A stretch of 30,019 nucleotides of DNA from Methanocorpusculum sp. (GCA_029987245.1 DALTWG010000014.1:1-30019), one strand, 5' to 3'. Counted from the first letter of the stretch, positions 8,886 through 15,876 are shown. A program made the numbers and translations. Notes: generated by a model from the sequence alone, not told the origin.

Positions 8886-9238
8886 TGGCGGTTGACCCGG
8901 CGCAGGTTACGGCAATAATCGGGATGGCTATCGGCATCTTCGGTGCCCTTGCCGTCTCTTTTTTATGGCTGCGCGACGCCCGGATTTTCGCCCGCACCGG
9001 TCTGCAGGGCTACCGCAGCGCGGCCTATAAGGGAGTTCTCTTCACAGCGCTCGGGTGGCTTGGGGCGGCCTTTTGCAGCGGGATGATTGGCGATGCGACG
9101 CTGATGTATATCGGCTTCGGTCTGGTGCTTCTTGCGCTCTTTTTGCAGTCACGGATTAAAAAAGAAAATGTCTGGACGGGAAGCGAGTCCGGCTGGCAGC
9201 GGTTTATCGGCAGTGCGCCAAGACAGGGAAGGAAGTAA
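8885..9238 (+). CDS. small hypothetical membrane protein coupled to gyrA
   Basis: The 117-residue protein has about three hydrophobic helices: near 9-28 (AIIGMAIGIFGALAVSFLWL), 48-66 (VLFTALGWLGAAFCSGMIG) and 70-88 (LMYIGFGLVLLALFLQS). A basic, polar C-terminus follows, ending RQGRK. I do not recognise a family. Its ATG shares one base with the gyrA stop (TAATG), so it is probably the last gene of the gyrase operon. A T7 tract follows within about ten bases. The function is unknown; genomic coupling to gyrase does not imply a role in supercoiling. Confidence 0.75.
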   Translation: MAVDPAQVTAIIGMAIGIFGALAVSFLWLRDARIFARTGLQGYRSAAYKGVLFTALGWLGAAFCSGMIGDATLMYIGFGLVLLALFLQSRIKKENVWTGSESGWQRFIGSAPRQGRK

Positions 9239-9249
9239 CATCCGCCCGC

Positions 9250-9256
9250 TTTTTTT
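9250..9256 (+). terminator. T7 tract ending the gyrBA operon
   Basis: A run of seven T lies 12 bases after the stop of the small membrane protein gene. It reaches just into the stop codon of the convergent patatin gene. This fits archaeal T-rich termination of the plus-strand gyrase operon. Confidence 0.45.
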
Positions 9257-10112
9257 AAACCTGCTCAAGGAACGCAAGCAGCGCATCCATCCGCTTTGCC
9301 GTGTCATTATACCCGAGGTCATAGAGCACTTTGAGCTTCTCCTTTGAATGCGTCACCACCCCTATCGGAAGTTTTTCCTCCGGTGCAATAACAAACGCAC
9401 TGCCTGCTGCCTCCTGCGATGCGATATGGTCAAGGCACGCGTTATAGCGTGTGTGCCGCGTGGCGCACTGCCTGAGGAAATGCGGATACATGAAATACCG
9501 CAGGGCAAAGACCGGCAGGAAATAATTCGGCTTCTTGCGGTAATCCCGCGGCCGCGTCAGCACAACCACATTTTTGCGGTTCCCGTCAGACTCAGACTTT
9601 TCCAGCGGAATGGAATCCGCAATGCATCCGTCCAGATAATGCTTCCCCTCGATTTTAACCCGCTTTGCAAGCCACGGCATCGAACTCGACGCATTGATTT
9701 TCGGCATACCGGGCGCCATGTCCTCAAGTTTTACCGGGAAATACGCGGGCCCGCCCGACTCAAGACACGTTGCAACCACATAGAAGTTTCCCTCGTATTT
9801 GGCAAATGTGTCGTAATCGAAGAAATCCAGCTCGTTGTGCAGCCGGTCAAAGAGCATCTTTGTCCCGAACAGATTGCCGGTTGCAAGAAGCGAGCGCACA
9901 CTGCAGTAATGCCAGTCGTGCAGATAGTTGGTGCTTATCCGGTATGCCCGCTGGTACTGCTTTGATACAAAACTTGTTGCATGGCATGCGCCTGATGAGA
10001 CCGCATAAATCGAGGAAAAATCGATGCCGTTGTCTAAAAAGGCATCGATAACTCCCGTTGTGTAACCTCCCCTCATTCCCCCGCCTTCGAGAATGAGTCC
10101 CGCCTGATACAT
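9255..10112 (-). CDS. patatin-like phospholipase (YjjU/RssA type)
   Basis: This predicted cytosolic serine hydrolase of acyl esters is 285 residues from the ATG at 10112. The oxyanion loop is EGGGMRGGYTTGV. The nucleophile serine lies in YAVSSGA, so the usual GxSxG begins with Ala here. The catalytic aspartate lies in YLDGCIADSIP. The frame opens slightly earlier with a TTG at 10127 that would overlap the ligase gene; I chose the ATG, which follows the ligase stop by one base. The two genes are clearly co-transcribed, suggesting that acyl groups released by the lipase are activated by the ligase. The physiological substrate is unknown. Confidence 0.88.
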   Translation of the reverse strand: MYQAGLILEGGGMRGGYTTGVIDAFLDNGIDFSSIYAVSSGACHATSFVSKQYQRAYRISTNYLHDWHYCSVRSLLATGNLFGTKMLFDRLHNELDFFDYDTFAKYEGNFYVVATCLESGGPAYFPVKLEDMAPGMPKINASSSMPWLAKRVKIEGKHYLDGCIADSIPLEKSESDGNRKNVVVLTRPRDYRKKPNYFLPVFALRYFMYPHFLRQCATRHTRYNACLDHIASQEAAGSAFVIAPEEKLPIGVVTHSKEKLKVLYDLGYNDTAKRMDALLAFLEQV

Positions 10113-10113
10113 C

Positions 10114-11787
10114 TTACTCGTTTTCAAGCACCTTGTAATCAGTCTTGTTCATTTTGGTAAGCGGCATCTTTTCAAGAATGCGCACTTCCTTGGGACAGCT
10201 CCACCTGTTCACATGCTCGCGGGCAAACTCCATAATCTCTTTTTTTGCCTCTTCCTGATTCATCGAAGGGTCTTTGAGCGTTACAAACAGTTTCACGCGC
10301 CGGTCATCGTTTTTCCACGGCATCGCAACGGCGCAGACCTCTTCGATAAGAGGACACAGTTCCATTGCGGTCTCAATCATCGTCGGATAGACATTGAAGC
10401 CGTTTACTTTAATCATGCGTTTGCACCGGGACTTGAAAATGACATTCTTTTCGGCATCAACCGTGACCACATCGCCGGTATGCAGCCATATAAGCCCGTC
10501 TGCATGAAGGCGCAGCACATCTGCCGTCGCCTTCGCGTTTTTGTAGTAGCCGGTCATCAGGGCTGCATTTCTGATACAAAGTTCTCCTTCCTCGCCGTCT
10601 GCGACTAATTTCGTCGAACCCGGCACGGTAACGCAGATATCGACTCCGGGCAGCGGCTGACCTACGCAGCCTTCGATAAGCTGCTCATATTTGTCGTCGC
10701 CTAAAATGCAGCAGCCGCAGGACTCGGTAAGACCGTAGCCCGGTCTGAACTTGGTTGACGGCAGAATCTTATTGTACCGCTCGGCAAGGTCGCGCGATAC
10801 TCTGTCGCCGCCTGCTGCGACATATCTGATGAAGGATAAGTCATGGTCTTTGATTAACGGATACAGCCGTTCAAAGATGGAGGGCACCCCTGCAACCGTC
10901 TCGATTTTTTCTTCAAGGATGAGTTTGGCGCATTCCTTTTCATTGAATGTAGGCCGCAGAATAATTCTCATTCCGCCGGCTAAGGGCTCGTGGATAACGA
11001 GCGAGAACCCGAAGGCATGGAAAACCGGCAGGATGGATAAAAATGCCATGCCGATGTGCGGGATGCCTTCAAAGCAGAGTTTCATCATAGTGGTGGTTGC
11101 CGCGTTAATCGCCGCGTTGGAAAGCATCACGCCTTTTGCGTCGCCGGTGGTGCCGCCGGTGTACATAATCGCAGCGGTGTCTTCTGCTTTCATGGTGTCT
11201 TCAGGGAGTTTTCCGCCGCGTCTGAGATATTTTCTGCCGGCATTAAAGACGTCTTCCCACTCTTTTGCAAAGGCAGCCTTTTCTTCATTTCTGATTGAGA
11301 AGTTATAGTAGGTCTTCATCGCCATTCCCTTGGGTGTTTTCGGGAAGTACTCAGGGGTTCTGCAGCGGATTACCTTTGCACCGTGCCCGGCGGCTTTGCC
11401 CTCGTTTCCTTCAAAGGCGAGAATATATTTGCTGCCGGTAAGTGTCACGCAGTATTCCACTTCCTTTTTGCTGGATAGGGGATGCACCAGGTTGCACACG
11501 GCGCCCAAACGGCTTGTTGCATACACGGCAAAGATGCACTGGGGGATGTTCGGGAGGTATATGGTTACAAAGTCTCCTTTTTTCACGCCTTCAAGCATGA
11601 GTCCTGCGGCGAATGCATCCACGGTCTGCATCAGCTCGCCGTAGGTGATGCGTGTGCCGAAATATTCTATTGCTTCTGCGCGGTCGGTTCCGTGTTTTGC
11701 CCCGTAGGCAAGCATACTGTAGAGAGAGCGTGTCACTTCGGGGGTGAATTCGTAGTGGGTTACTCCCGGGTCTTTATACACCGTCAT
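10114..11787 (-). CDS. AMP-dependent acyl-CoA synthetase / fatty-acid ligase
   Basis: This 557-residue member of the ANL adenylating family activates a carboxylic acid with ATP and passes it to CoA or a similar thiol. The phosphate-binding loop is IMYTGGTTGDAKGVMLSN, the A5 motif is GYGLTESCG, the A7 motif is HTGDVV and the hinge region is GFNVYPTMIE. The C-terminal catalytic lysine lies in PLTKMNKTDYK. It is closest in appearance to long-chain acyl-CoA ligases. The gene leads a two-gene operon with the patatin lipase. A perfect palindrome overlaps its TATA-like element, so the operon looks regulated. Archaeal membranes are isoprenoid ethers, so the acid substrate may come from outside or be a non-lipid acid. 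Confidence 0.92.
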   Translation of the reverse strand: MTVYKDPGVTHYEFTPEVTRSLYSMLAYGAKHGTDRAEAIEYFGTRITYGELMQTVDAFAAGLMLEGVKKGDFVTIYLPNIPQCIFAVYATSRLGAVCNLVHPLSSKKEVEYCVTLTGSKYILAFEGNEGKAAGHGAKVIRCRTPEYFPKTPKGMAMKTYYNFSIRNEEKAAFAKEWEDVFNAGRKYLRRGGKLPEDTMKAEDTAAIMYTGGTTGDAKGVMLSNAAINAATTTMMKLCFEGIPHIGMAFLSILPVFHAFGFSLVIHEPLAGGMRIILRPTFNEKECAKLILEEKIETVAGVPSIFERLYPLIKDHDLSFIRYVAAGGDRVSRDLAERYNKILPSTKFRPGYGLTESCGCCILGDDKYEQLIEGCVGQPLPGVDICVTVPGSTKLVADGEEGELCIRNAALMTGYYKNAKATADVLRLHADGLIWLHTGDVVTVDAEKNVIFKSRCKRMIKVNGFNVYPTMIETAMELCPLIEEVCAVAMPWKNDDRRVKLFVTLKDPSMNQEEAKKEIMEFAREHVNRWSCPKEVRILEKMPLTKMNKTDYKVLENE

Positions 11788-11802
11788 ATTTCTACTAATA
11801 GA

Positions 11803-11819
11803 TTAAACTGTTAGTTTAA
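11803..11819. promoter_or_regulatory. palindromic operator at ligase/lipase promoter
   Basis: TTAAACT-GTT-AGTTTAA is a perfect inverted repeat with 7-bp arms and a 3-bp centre, 15 bases upstream of the ligase ATG. Read on the minus strand, the TATA-like element TATTTTAAAC (about 11815-11824) overlaps it, so a dimeric repressor bound here would block the general transcription factors. The regulator is not encoded next to it. Confidence 0.55.
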
Positions 11820-11916
11820 AATACCTTGTGGTCTATGAAACCCGTTGGGTTACAAAAATGTGTTCGGAGAGGGTATTTTTCAGGGCGGCGCGCAACCCGT
11901 TTAAACGCGACAGGAA

Positions 11917-12293
11917 TTATTTTGCTTCGGGTACGATGCAAAGCATAACCAAATCTTTTGTACCGGTGTTTATCAGTGAGTGAGCTGCGCCTTTGGGTCA
12001 GTAATGGGCGGTGCCCGGAATCAGGCGCTTACGCGCATTACAAAAGCCAAAAAGATAAAATATGCAGCATCATATATAAGGCTGAATAGTTACTCGATTT
12101 CAAAGCTTGTTTCATGCCGGTGCATGCCTATTGAGGCGCCTATAGGCGAGACGGCGTGCATACTTTTTCCGGCGGCGTCTTTGTACATGTGTGCGCGAAT
12201 CGAACTGTTTCCATTTTGGAAAGAGTTCAGGGCGGTTTCCGGGAGGGCGGCAAAATCTATGTGCATATGGGTATTTTGAAAGCAGCAAATCAA
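11917..12293 (-). pseudogene. decayed cupin-domain protein gene
   Basis: The N-terminal part (12293 to 12093) encodes a recognisable small cupin, with MHIDFAALPETALNSF and then PIGASIGMHRHETSFEIE, which carries the metal-binding His-x-His and Glu. It then meets a TAA at 12090-12092. After a frame change the C-terminal half resumes as LIPGTAHY, a TGA at 11998-12000 where the family usually has Cys, then PKGAAHSLINTGTKDLVML and IVPEAK, ending at a TAA. The distance between the halves matches an intact gene, so the decay is by point changes and a small indel. It fills most of the ligase-lipoprotein gap; I see nothing else there. Confidence 0.8.
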
Positions 12294-12351
12294 TGGCGCA
12301 ACAAAAGACCATCCCGCTATTTTTATATCCCTGCAGGAAAAATACTATCCC

Positions 12352-12615
12352 ATGAAAAAAGTACTTGTTTTTCTTACCCTGCTTGCACTTGCCTGTGTCT
12401 GCATAAGTGCAGGATGCGTATCTTCTGTTGAATCCACGACTCCGTCAGGAGAGCCTGTTGTCGAACAGACAGCCGCATCTCAGGCAGGCTCTGCGTCTGA
12501 ATCCGCCGGAAACGCCGTAAGCTACAATGACTTATTCGGCGGCAGCGATATCGGAAAAGGAAAGACCACCACCTATGAACTCAAGCGTAGAGGAATACAA
12601 TGCATTAAGCGATGA
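12352..12615 (+). CDS. small secreted lipoprotein, probable 3' frameshift
   Basis: The 87-residue frame starts with a clear lipoprotein signal: MKK, a hydrophobic core and the lipobox ISAGC with Cys22. A Ser/Thr/Glu-rich linker typical of surface-exposed archaeal lipoproteins follows. The last residues (KRRGIQCIKR) look unlike coding sequence. Shifting by one base near 12580 gives a sensible acidic ending, SVEEYNALSDEEKAKIKIA, that stops at 12641-12643. I therefore suspect a recent frameshift or a sequence error, with a true product of about 96 residues. The function is unknown. The signal resembles that of the substrate-binding protein at 17642. Confidence 0.6.
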   Translation: MKKVLVFLTLLALACVCISAGCVSSVESTTPSGEPVVEQTAASQAGSASESAGNAVSYNDLFGGSDIGKGKTTTYELKRRGIQCIKR

Positions 12616-12653
12616 GGAAAAGGCAAAAATCAAGATTGCCTGACGTTCTCCTC

Positions 12654-12659
12654 TTTTTT
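12654..12659 (+). terminator. T-rich terminator after lipoprotein gene
   Basis: A T6 run inside a pyrimidine-rich stretch (CTCCTCTTTTTTCTC) follows the lipoprotein gene. It lies between that gene and the convergent nitrogenase-like operon, whose last stop is at 12664. Confidence 0.45.
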
Positions 12660-12663
12660 CTCA

Positions 12664-13758
12664 TTACCTCTGTTTATCCATTGCCGCATTCAAAATCCCT
12701 TCAATAAAGAAACACGCCCCTTCAATGCCGCAAATCGGCCGCGCTGCAAAGGAAACCCTGCTCCGGTCGGGGCTTGCGATACCGAAAAAGGCCGCCTCGG
12801 GCGCGAGATTTGCTTCAAAGGTGGAGCCGGCAACGAGGTCGGGGCCGAACTCAGCGACTGCCTGCGCAATTTTTTCCAGGTCGGTGACCTCAGACCGGGG
12901 CAGGCACAGGACGTCTGAGCCGAAATAGCGCTGCATCATGGATTTGGCAAACGCGGCATAAGAGTCGGGTCCGGCGGCAAGAACACGCGGCGGATTGTAT
13001 TTGCGCAGGAATTTATCCGCATAATAATACATCTTTTCGTCAGCCGCCTGCCAATCTTTTAAGAGCGCATCCGGCGCTGCGTTGCTGAACGCATCGCAAA
13101 GCTTTGCAACAGTCGCGCGCAGTTCGGTGAAAAGCAGCGAGCCCTGCATCTCGCCGACGCCGGATGCAAAGCCCGGATTGACTGAAACCGTGCGGGCAGC
13201 GGCGCCTTTTTGCAGATTCTCCCAGGAATCATAGGCAAGCGTCAGTGCAGCGGGAATGCCAAGTTGCGCCAAAATCCTCTTTGCCTCATGCACATTGCCG
13301 CGCGCAAACAAATCAAAGCGCGAGACGCCGTCTATATTTACGCCGTCCCGGCCGGTGACCGGGATTGCAAGAGCCTCGTATGCCTTTTGCATGCCGGTTT
13401 CAAGGCCGCCGCAAAATCCCGGCGCATCGACAAATATCGTGTCCTCCGGTACGGCGGAGGCTAAATCCTCGCCGGTGAGCGCCGGAACGCAGGTGTTCAA
13501 AACGGCAATGCCTCCCTTTCGCGGCACCTGGGAAATTACCTCGGCAAGCCGGCGCGCGCTTCCCATGACCACCTCGGATTCTATCAGGAAGGTGGAATAG
13601 ACCGGCACTTTCATCAGCGATTTCGGATAGAAATAGCAGCCGGAGGAGCCGTGGATAATCACTGAAAGGCCGCTGAAACCGCAGAGCACTGAACACGCCC
13701 CGGTCATGGCGCAGGGCCAGACCGGATTGCACCCGGCCCCGTTCGCCTGCTTATCCAT
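12664..13758 (-). CDS. nitrogenase component-1-like protein, NifK-like subunit
   Basis: This 364-residue protein is much shorter than NifK. Its N-terminus aligns without gaps to the NifK P-cluster region: Cys16 and Cys41 are 25 residues apart, as are NifK Cys70 and Cys95, and the second lies in HGSSGC (NifK has HGSQGC). The third ligand is Cys90 in NTCVPALTGEDL. Cys10, Cys22 and Cys26 are extra. A later GFCGG resembles the family's glycine loop. It overlaps the NifD-like gene by 8 bases, so the two probably form a heterotetramer that receives electrons from the NifH-like protein. CfbD of coenzyme F430 synthesis is instead a single-type subunit. The substrate is unknown. Confidence 0.85.
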   Translation of the reverse strand: MDKQANGAGCNPVWPCAMTGACSVLCGFSGLSVIIHGSSGCYFYPKSLMKVPVYSTFLIESEVVMGSARRLAEVISQVPRKGGIAVLNTCVPALTGEDLASAVPEDTIFVDAPGFCGGLETGMQKAYEALAIPVTGRDGVNIDGVSRFDLFARGNVHEAKRILAQLGIPAALTLAYDSWENLQKGAAARTVSVNPGFASGVGEMQGSLLFTELRATVAKLCDAFSNAAPDALLKDWQAADEKMYYYADKFLRKYNPPRVLAAGPDSYAAFAKSMMQRYFGSDVLCLPRSEVTDLEKIAQAVAEFGPDLVAGSTFEANLAPEAAFFGIASPDRSRVSFAARPICGIEGACFFIEGILNAAMDKQR

Positions 13759-14797
13759 AAAGCACCACCCGTTTCCAGAGATTGAGCATCTTCACCGTGC
13801 CGGCGCAGCCCACCGGCAGATAAAACGGCAGCTTTACGGAGATGCCTTCGGCCGACTCCGTGATGCCGGTTTTTTCCATTGCCTCGCGGGCGACTGCAAA
13901 TGTCCCGGCGACCAGTTCCGCACCGGGGTTAATGCTTGTTCCTTTCAGCGCCGCAAACGGCGCGAGGGCTTTTTGCTGGTACGCGGACTCAGCCGCGGCC
14001 GCGGCCGCGACCGCCTCTGCTGAAAGCCCGCAGGCTTTCCCAATCTCTCGCAGAAAAGAGATGCTGCCGCCAAGTCCCCGCGGAAACTCCCGCACCAGGG
14101 GGCGGCCAAATTTTTCAGCGATGAACTCGGCGGCGGGTACCACCCGCTCATCGCGGGCGATAAAGCACTGGGCCGCCCCCATTGTTTTTATTTCAGCAAC
14201 CGGGGATTTGCGGCAGAACCGAAGCATGACGCGAAGGCCAAGAAGGGAAAGCAGCCGCACCACCTCTGCATAATTTTCCTCAACCTCGGACTCAAGATTT
14301 TTTTCGCCGACCAGAACAACCGTGCCGGGGAGGGGCGAAGCCGGCGCGGCGAGCCCGGCAAGCGCCTTCAGCGCGGCGTTTTCTCCGTCCATCGAAGAGC
14401 CGCCAAGAAATCCCGAGGCAGGAATCAGAATTATTTTTTCCGCCGCCGGATGCGAGAGGCAGACTTTAGCGCAGTCATCGCCGATTGTTTCCGGAACACA
14501 GGAGGTGACCACCGCAATCAGGTCGGGATTTTTTGCAGCCGCCTTGTCCAGAGCAGCGCTTAGCGCCTGCTCGCCGCCGAAAATGACCTCACGGTCTGAG
14601 ATATTAGAAACAATGATGTCAGGCACCGCACAGACACCCGCATCATTCATCAGCGCATGGAGCATCGAAAACGTCTGATGCGCGCATCCTGCCGGGGCAT
14701 GAATAACCGTTACCGTATTTTTGACAAAGGACGTCACCGACAGGGCGCCGCCAAGCGTGCAGCCGCCGAATCGCTGTTCAGAGATAGTTTCTTGCAA
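13751..14797 (-). CDS. nitrogenase component-1-like protein, NifD-like subunit
   Basis: Counting from the TTG at 14797 (348 residues), the cluster cysteines are Cys13 in FGGCTLGGA, Cys38 in HAPAGC and Cys100 in TSCVPETIGDD. All three match P-cluster or [4Fe-4S] ligands of the nitrogenase superfamily. A further cysteine, Cys211 in AAQCFIARDE, precedes EKFGRPL and lies near where NifD has its cofactor cysteine. The NifD C-terminal His442 region is not apparent. There is no ATG. An earlier TTG at 14839 would overlap the NifH-like gene by 62 bases, whereas 14797 overlaps by 20 and has GGAAG upstream, so I prefer it. It is the middle gene of an H-D-K-like operon without NifB, NifE or NifN nearby. 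Confidence 0.86.
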   Translation of the reverse strand: MQETISEQRFGGCTLGGALSVTSFVKNTVTVIHAPAGCAHQTFSMLHALMNDAGVCAVPDIIVSNISDREVIFGGEQALSAALDKAAAKNPDLIAVVTSCVPETIGDDCAKVCLSHPAAEKIILIPASGFLGGSSMDGENAALKALAGLAAPASPLPGTVVLVGEKNLESEVEENYAEVVRLLSLLGLRVMLRFCRKSPVAEIKTMGAAQCFIARDERVVPAAEFIAEKFGRPLVREFPRGLGGSISFLREIGKACGLSAEAVAAAAAAESAYQQKALAPFAALKGTSINPGAELVAGTFAVAREAMEKTGITESAEGISVKLPFYLPVGCAGTVKMLNLWKRVVLYG

Positions 14798-15584
14798 GGT
14801 CTTCCAGTTCTTCGGTTTCCAGGGGTTTGGGGATGACAAACTCCGTGTTGTTCAAAATTGCCTCGGCACAGGTGCGGTACACCGCCGCCTGTGCCGAATC
14901 CGGGGCATGCTCGACTACGGTCATACGGTTTACCTCGGCAGCCTGCACTTCGCTGCTTCGCGGGATATAGCAGAGCAGCTTCGAGCCGATACGCTTCGCA
15001 AATTCGGTGACGAGCGCAGACTCGTTTGCAAGGTTTCTTGCATTGCAGATAACCCCGCCAAGCCGGCACTTTGCACTGCTGCGCGATGACAGCCGCGCAA
15101 TCGCTTTGCAGATATTGTTGGCCGCATACAGGCTCATTAATTCGCCGCTGGTGACAAGATATACCTCTTCTGCATAGCCGTCGCGCATCGGCATTGCAAA
15201 CCCGCCGCAAACGACATCGCCTAAAACGTCATACACGATAACATCGCCGTACAGCGAGTTCAGTTTCTCCAGCGTCTGAAACGTTGCAATAATCCCGCGG
15301 CCCGCGCAGCCGATTCCGGGCTCGGGCCCGCCTGCCTCCACGCAGCGGACGCCGCCGAATCCTTCGAATATGATATCTGACGGGACAAGGTCTTTTCCTG
15401 TATACATCTGCTCAAGGACGGTGGGAATCCATTTGCCGCGCATAAGCATTCTGGTGCTGTCATGTTTGGGGTCGCAGCCTATCTGCATGACGTCGAGCCC
15501 TTTTAGCGAGAACGCTGCGGAAAGATTGGCTGAGGTGGTGGATTTACCGATGCCGCCCTTCCCATACAGTGCAATTTGTCTCAT
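14778..15584 (-). CDS. NifH/CfbC/BchL-like Fe-protein (ATP-dependent reductase)
   Basis: The 268-residue protein has the P-loop YGKGGIGKST (about 7-16), IGCDPKHDSTR, and both [4Fe-4S] cysteines that bridge the dimer: Cys93 in GIGCAGRG and Cys126 in GDVVCGGFAMP. Arg96 matches NifH Arg100. It should hydrolyse ATP and pass single electrons to the NifD-like and NifK-like partners encoded downstream. The ATG at 15584 aligns with the family N-terminus; a TTG at 15605 adds seven unconserved residues. There is no Shine-Dalgarno sequence, but a TATA-like TTATAT about 30 bases upstream fits a leaderless mRNA. Two component-1 subunits argue against CfbC. Confidence 0.9.
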   Translation of the reverse strand: MRQIALYGKGGIGKSTTSANLSAAFSLKGLDVMQIGCDPKHDSTRMLMRGKWIPTVLEQMYTGKDLVPSDIIFEGFGGVRCVEAGGPEPGIGCAGRGIIATFQTLEKLNSLYGDVIVYDVLGDVVCGGFAMPMRDGYAEEVYLVTSGELMSLYAANNICKAIARLSSRSSAKCRLGGVICNARNLANESALVTEFAKRIGSKLLCYIPRSSEVQAAEVNRMTVVEHAPDSAQAAVYRTCAEAILNNTEFVIPKPLETEELEDLARNYL

Positions 15585-15610
15585 TGCAATAGTATTGGTC
15601 GGCAAAACAG

Positions 15611-15626
15611 ATATAACTTAAGTTAT
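15611..15626. promoter_or_regulatory. promoter and palindromic operator of nitrogenase-like operon
   Basis: ATAACTTAAGTTAT (15613-15626) is a perfect 14-bp palindrome. On the minus strand it runs into the TATA-like TTATAT (15611-15616), about 27-32 bases before the NifH-like ATG. A direct copy of the half-site, ACATAAC, lies just upstream of it. The overlap with the TATA element suggests repression by a dimeric regulator, possibly sensing metal or redox state; the regulator is not identified. Confidence 0.5.
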
Positions 15627-15664
15627 GTTGATGTTATGTCGGGAAAAAGGAGGTAAAGGTCTGG

Positions 15665-15823
15665 TTATCCCTGTTTGAGGAATCTGCCCTTGTCAGCGCC
15701 GCAGGTCGGACATACCCAGGATGCGGGGAGGGCATCGAATTCGGTTCCGGCAGGAACAGTGAATCCTGCGCCTTTTTCAGAGTCATAGACATATCCGCAG
15801 ATTGAACAGATGTATTTGGTCAT
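15665..15823 (-). CDS. rubredoxin
   Basis: The 52-residue protein carries both rubredoxin knuckles that bind one iron through four cysteines: YICSICGYVYD (Cys6, Cys9) and WVCPTCGADKGRF (Cys38, Cys41). The family's aromatic residues Tyr4, Tyr11, Tyr13 and Trp36 are kept. It is a one-electron carrier of the cytoplasm, in anaerobes often serving oxygen or superoxide defence. It is transcribed in the same direction as the nitrogenase-like operon, 80 bases upstream of it, so it could be co-transcribed and donate electrons, or it may be an independent stress gene with its own promoter. A TATA box (ATATAAAAT) lies about 34 bases before the ATG. Confidence 0.95.
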   Translation of the reverse strand: MTKYICSICGYVYDSEKGAGFTVPAGTEFDALPASWVCPTCGADKGRFLKQG

Positions 15824-15836
15824 TTTCTATGTTTCC

Positions 15837-15852
15837 TACCTTTAGTAAGGTA
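15837..15852. promoter_or_regulatory. inverted repeat upstream of rubredoxin
   Basis: TACCTT-TAGT-AAGGTA has perfect 6-bp arms and a 4-bp centre. It lies between the rubredoxin TATA box and its ATG, where a bound repressor would cover the transcription start. It is close to, but distinct from, the repeat at 15857-15876. Confidence 0.4.
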
Positions 15853-15856
15853 ATTT

Positions 15857-15876
15857 TATATTGGTTTTCCAATATA
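15857..15876. promoter_or_regulatory. 20-bp palindrome between divergent rubredoxin and AcpS promoters
   Basis: TATATTGG-TTTT-CCAATATA has perfect 8-bp arms. It overlaps the minus-strand TATA box of rubredoxin and a plus-strand TATA-like AATATATTAAA that would serve the AcpS gene. The position suits a shared operator controlling both directions. Confidence 0.6.

Noticed and set aside
13842..14273. Long plus-strand open frame opposite the NifD-like gene
   Set aside because: Shadow of a GC-rich coding strand; composition is Ala/Arg/Ser-rich with no motif and no ribosome site.
12664..15584. Assignment as true nitrogenase or as CfbCD
   Set aside because: The subunits are far shorter than NifD/NifK and no nifB, nifE or nifN is nearby; CfbCD has one D-type subunit, while here there are two different ones.
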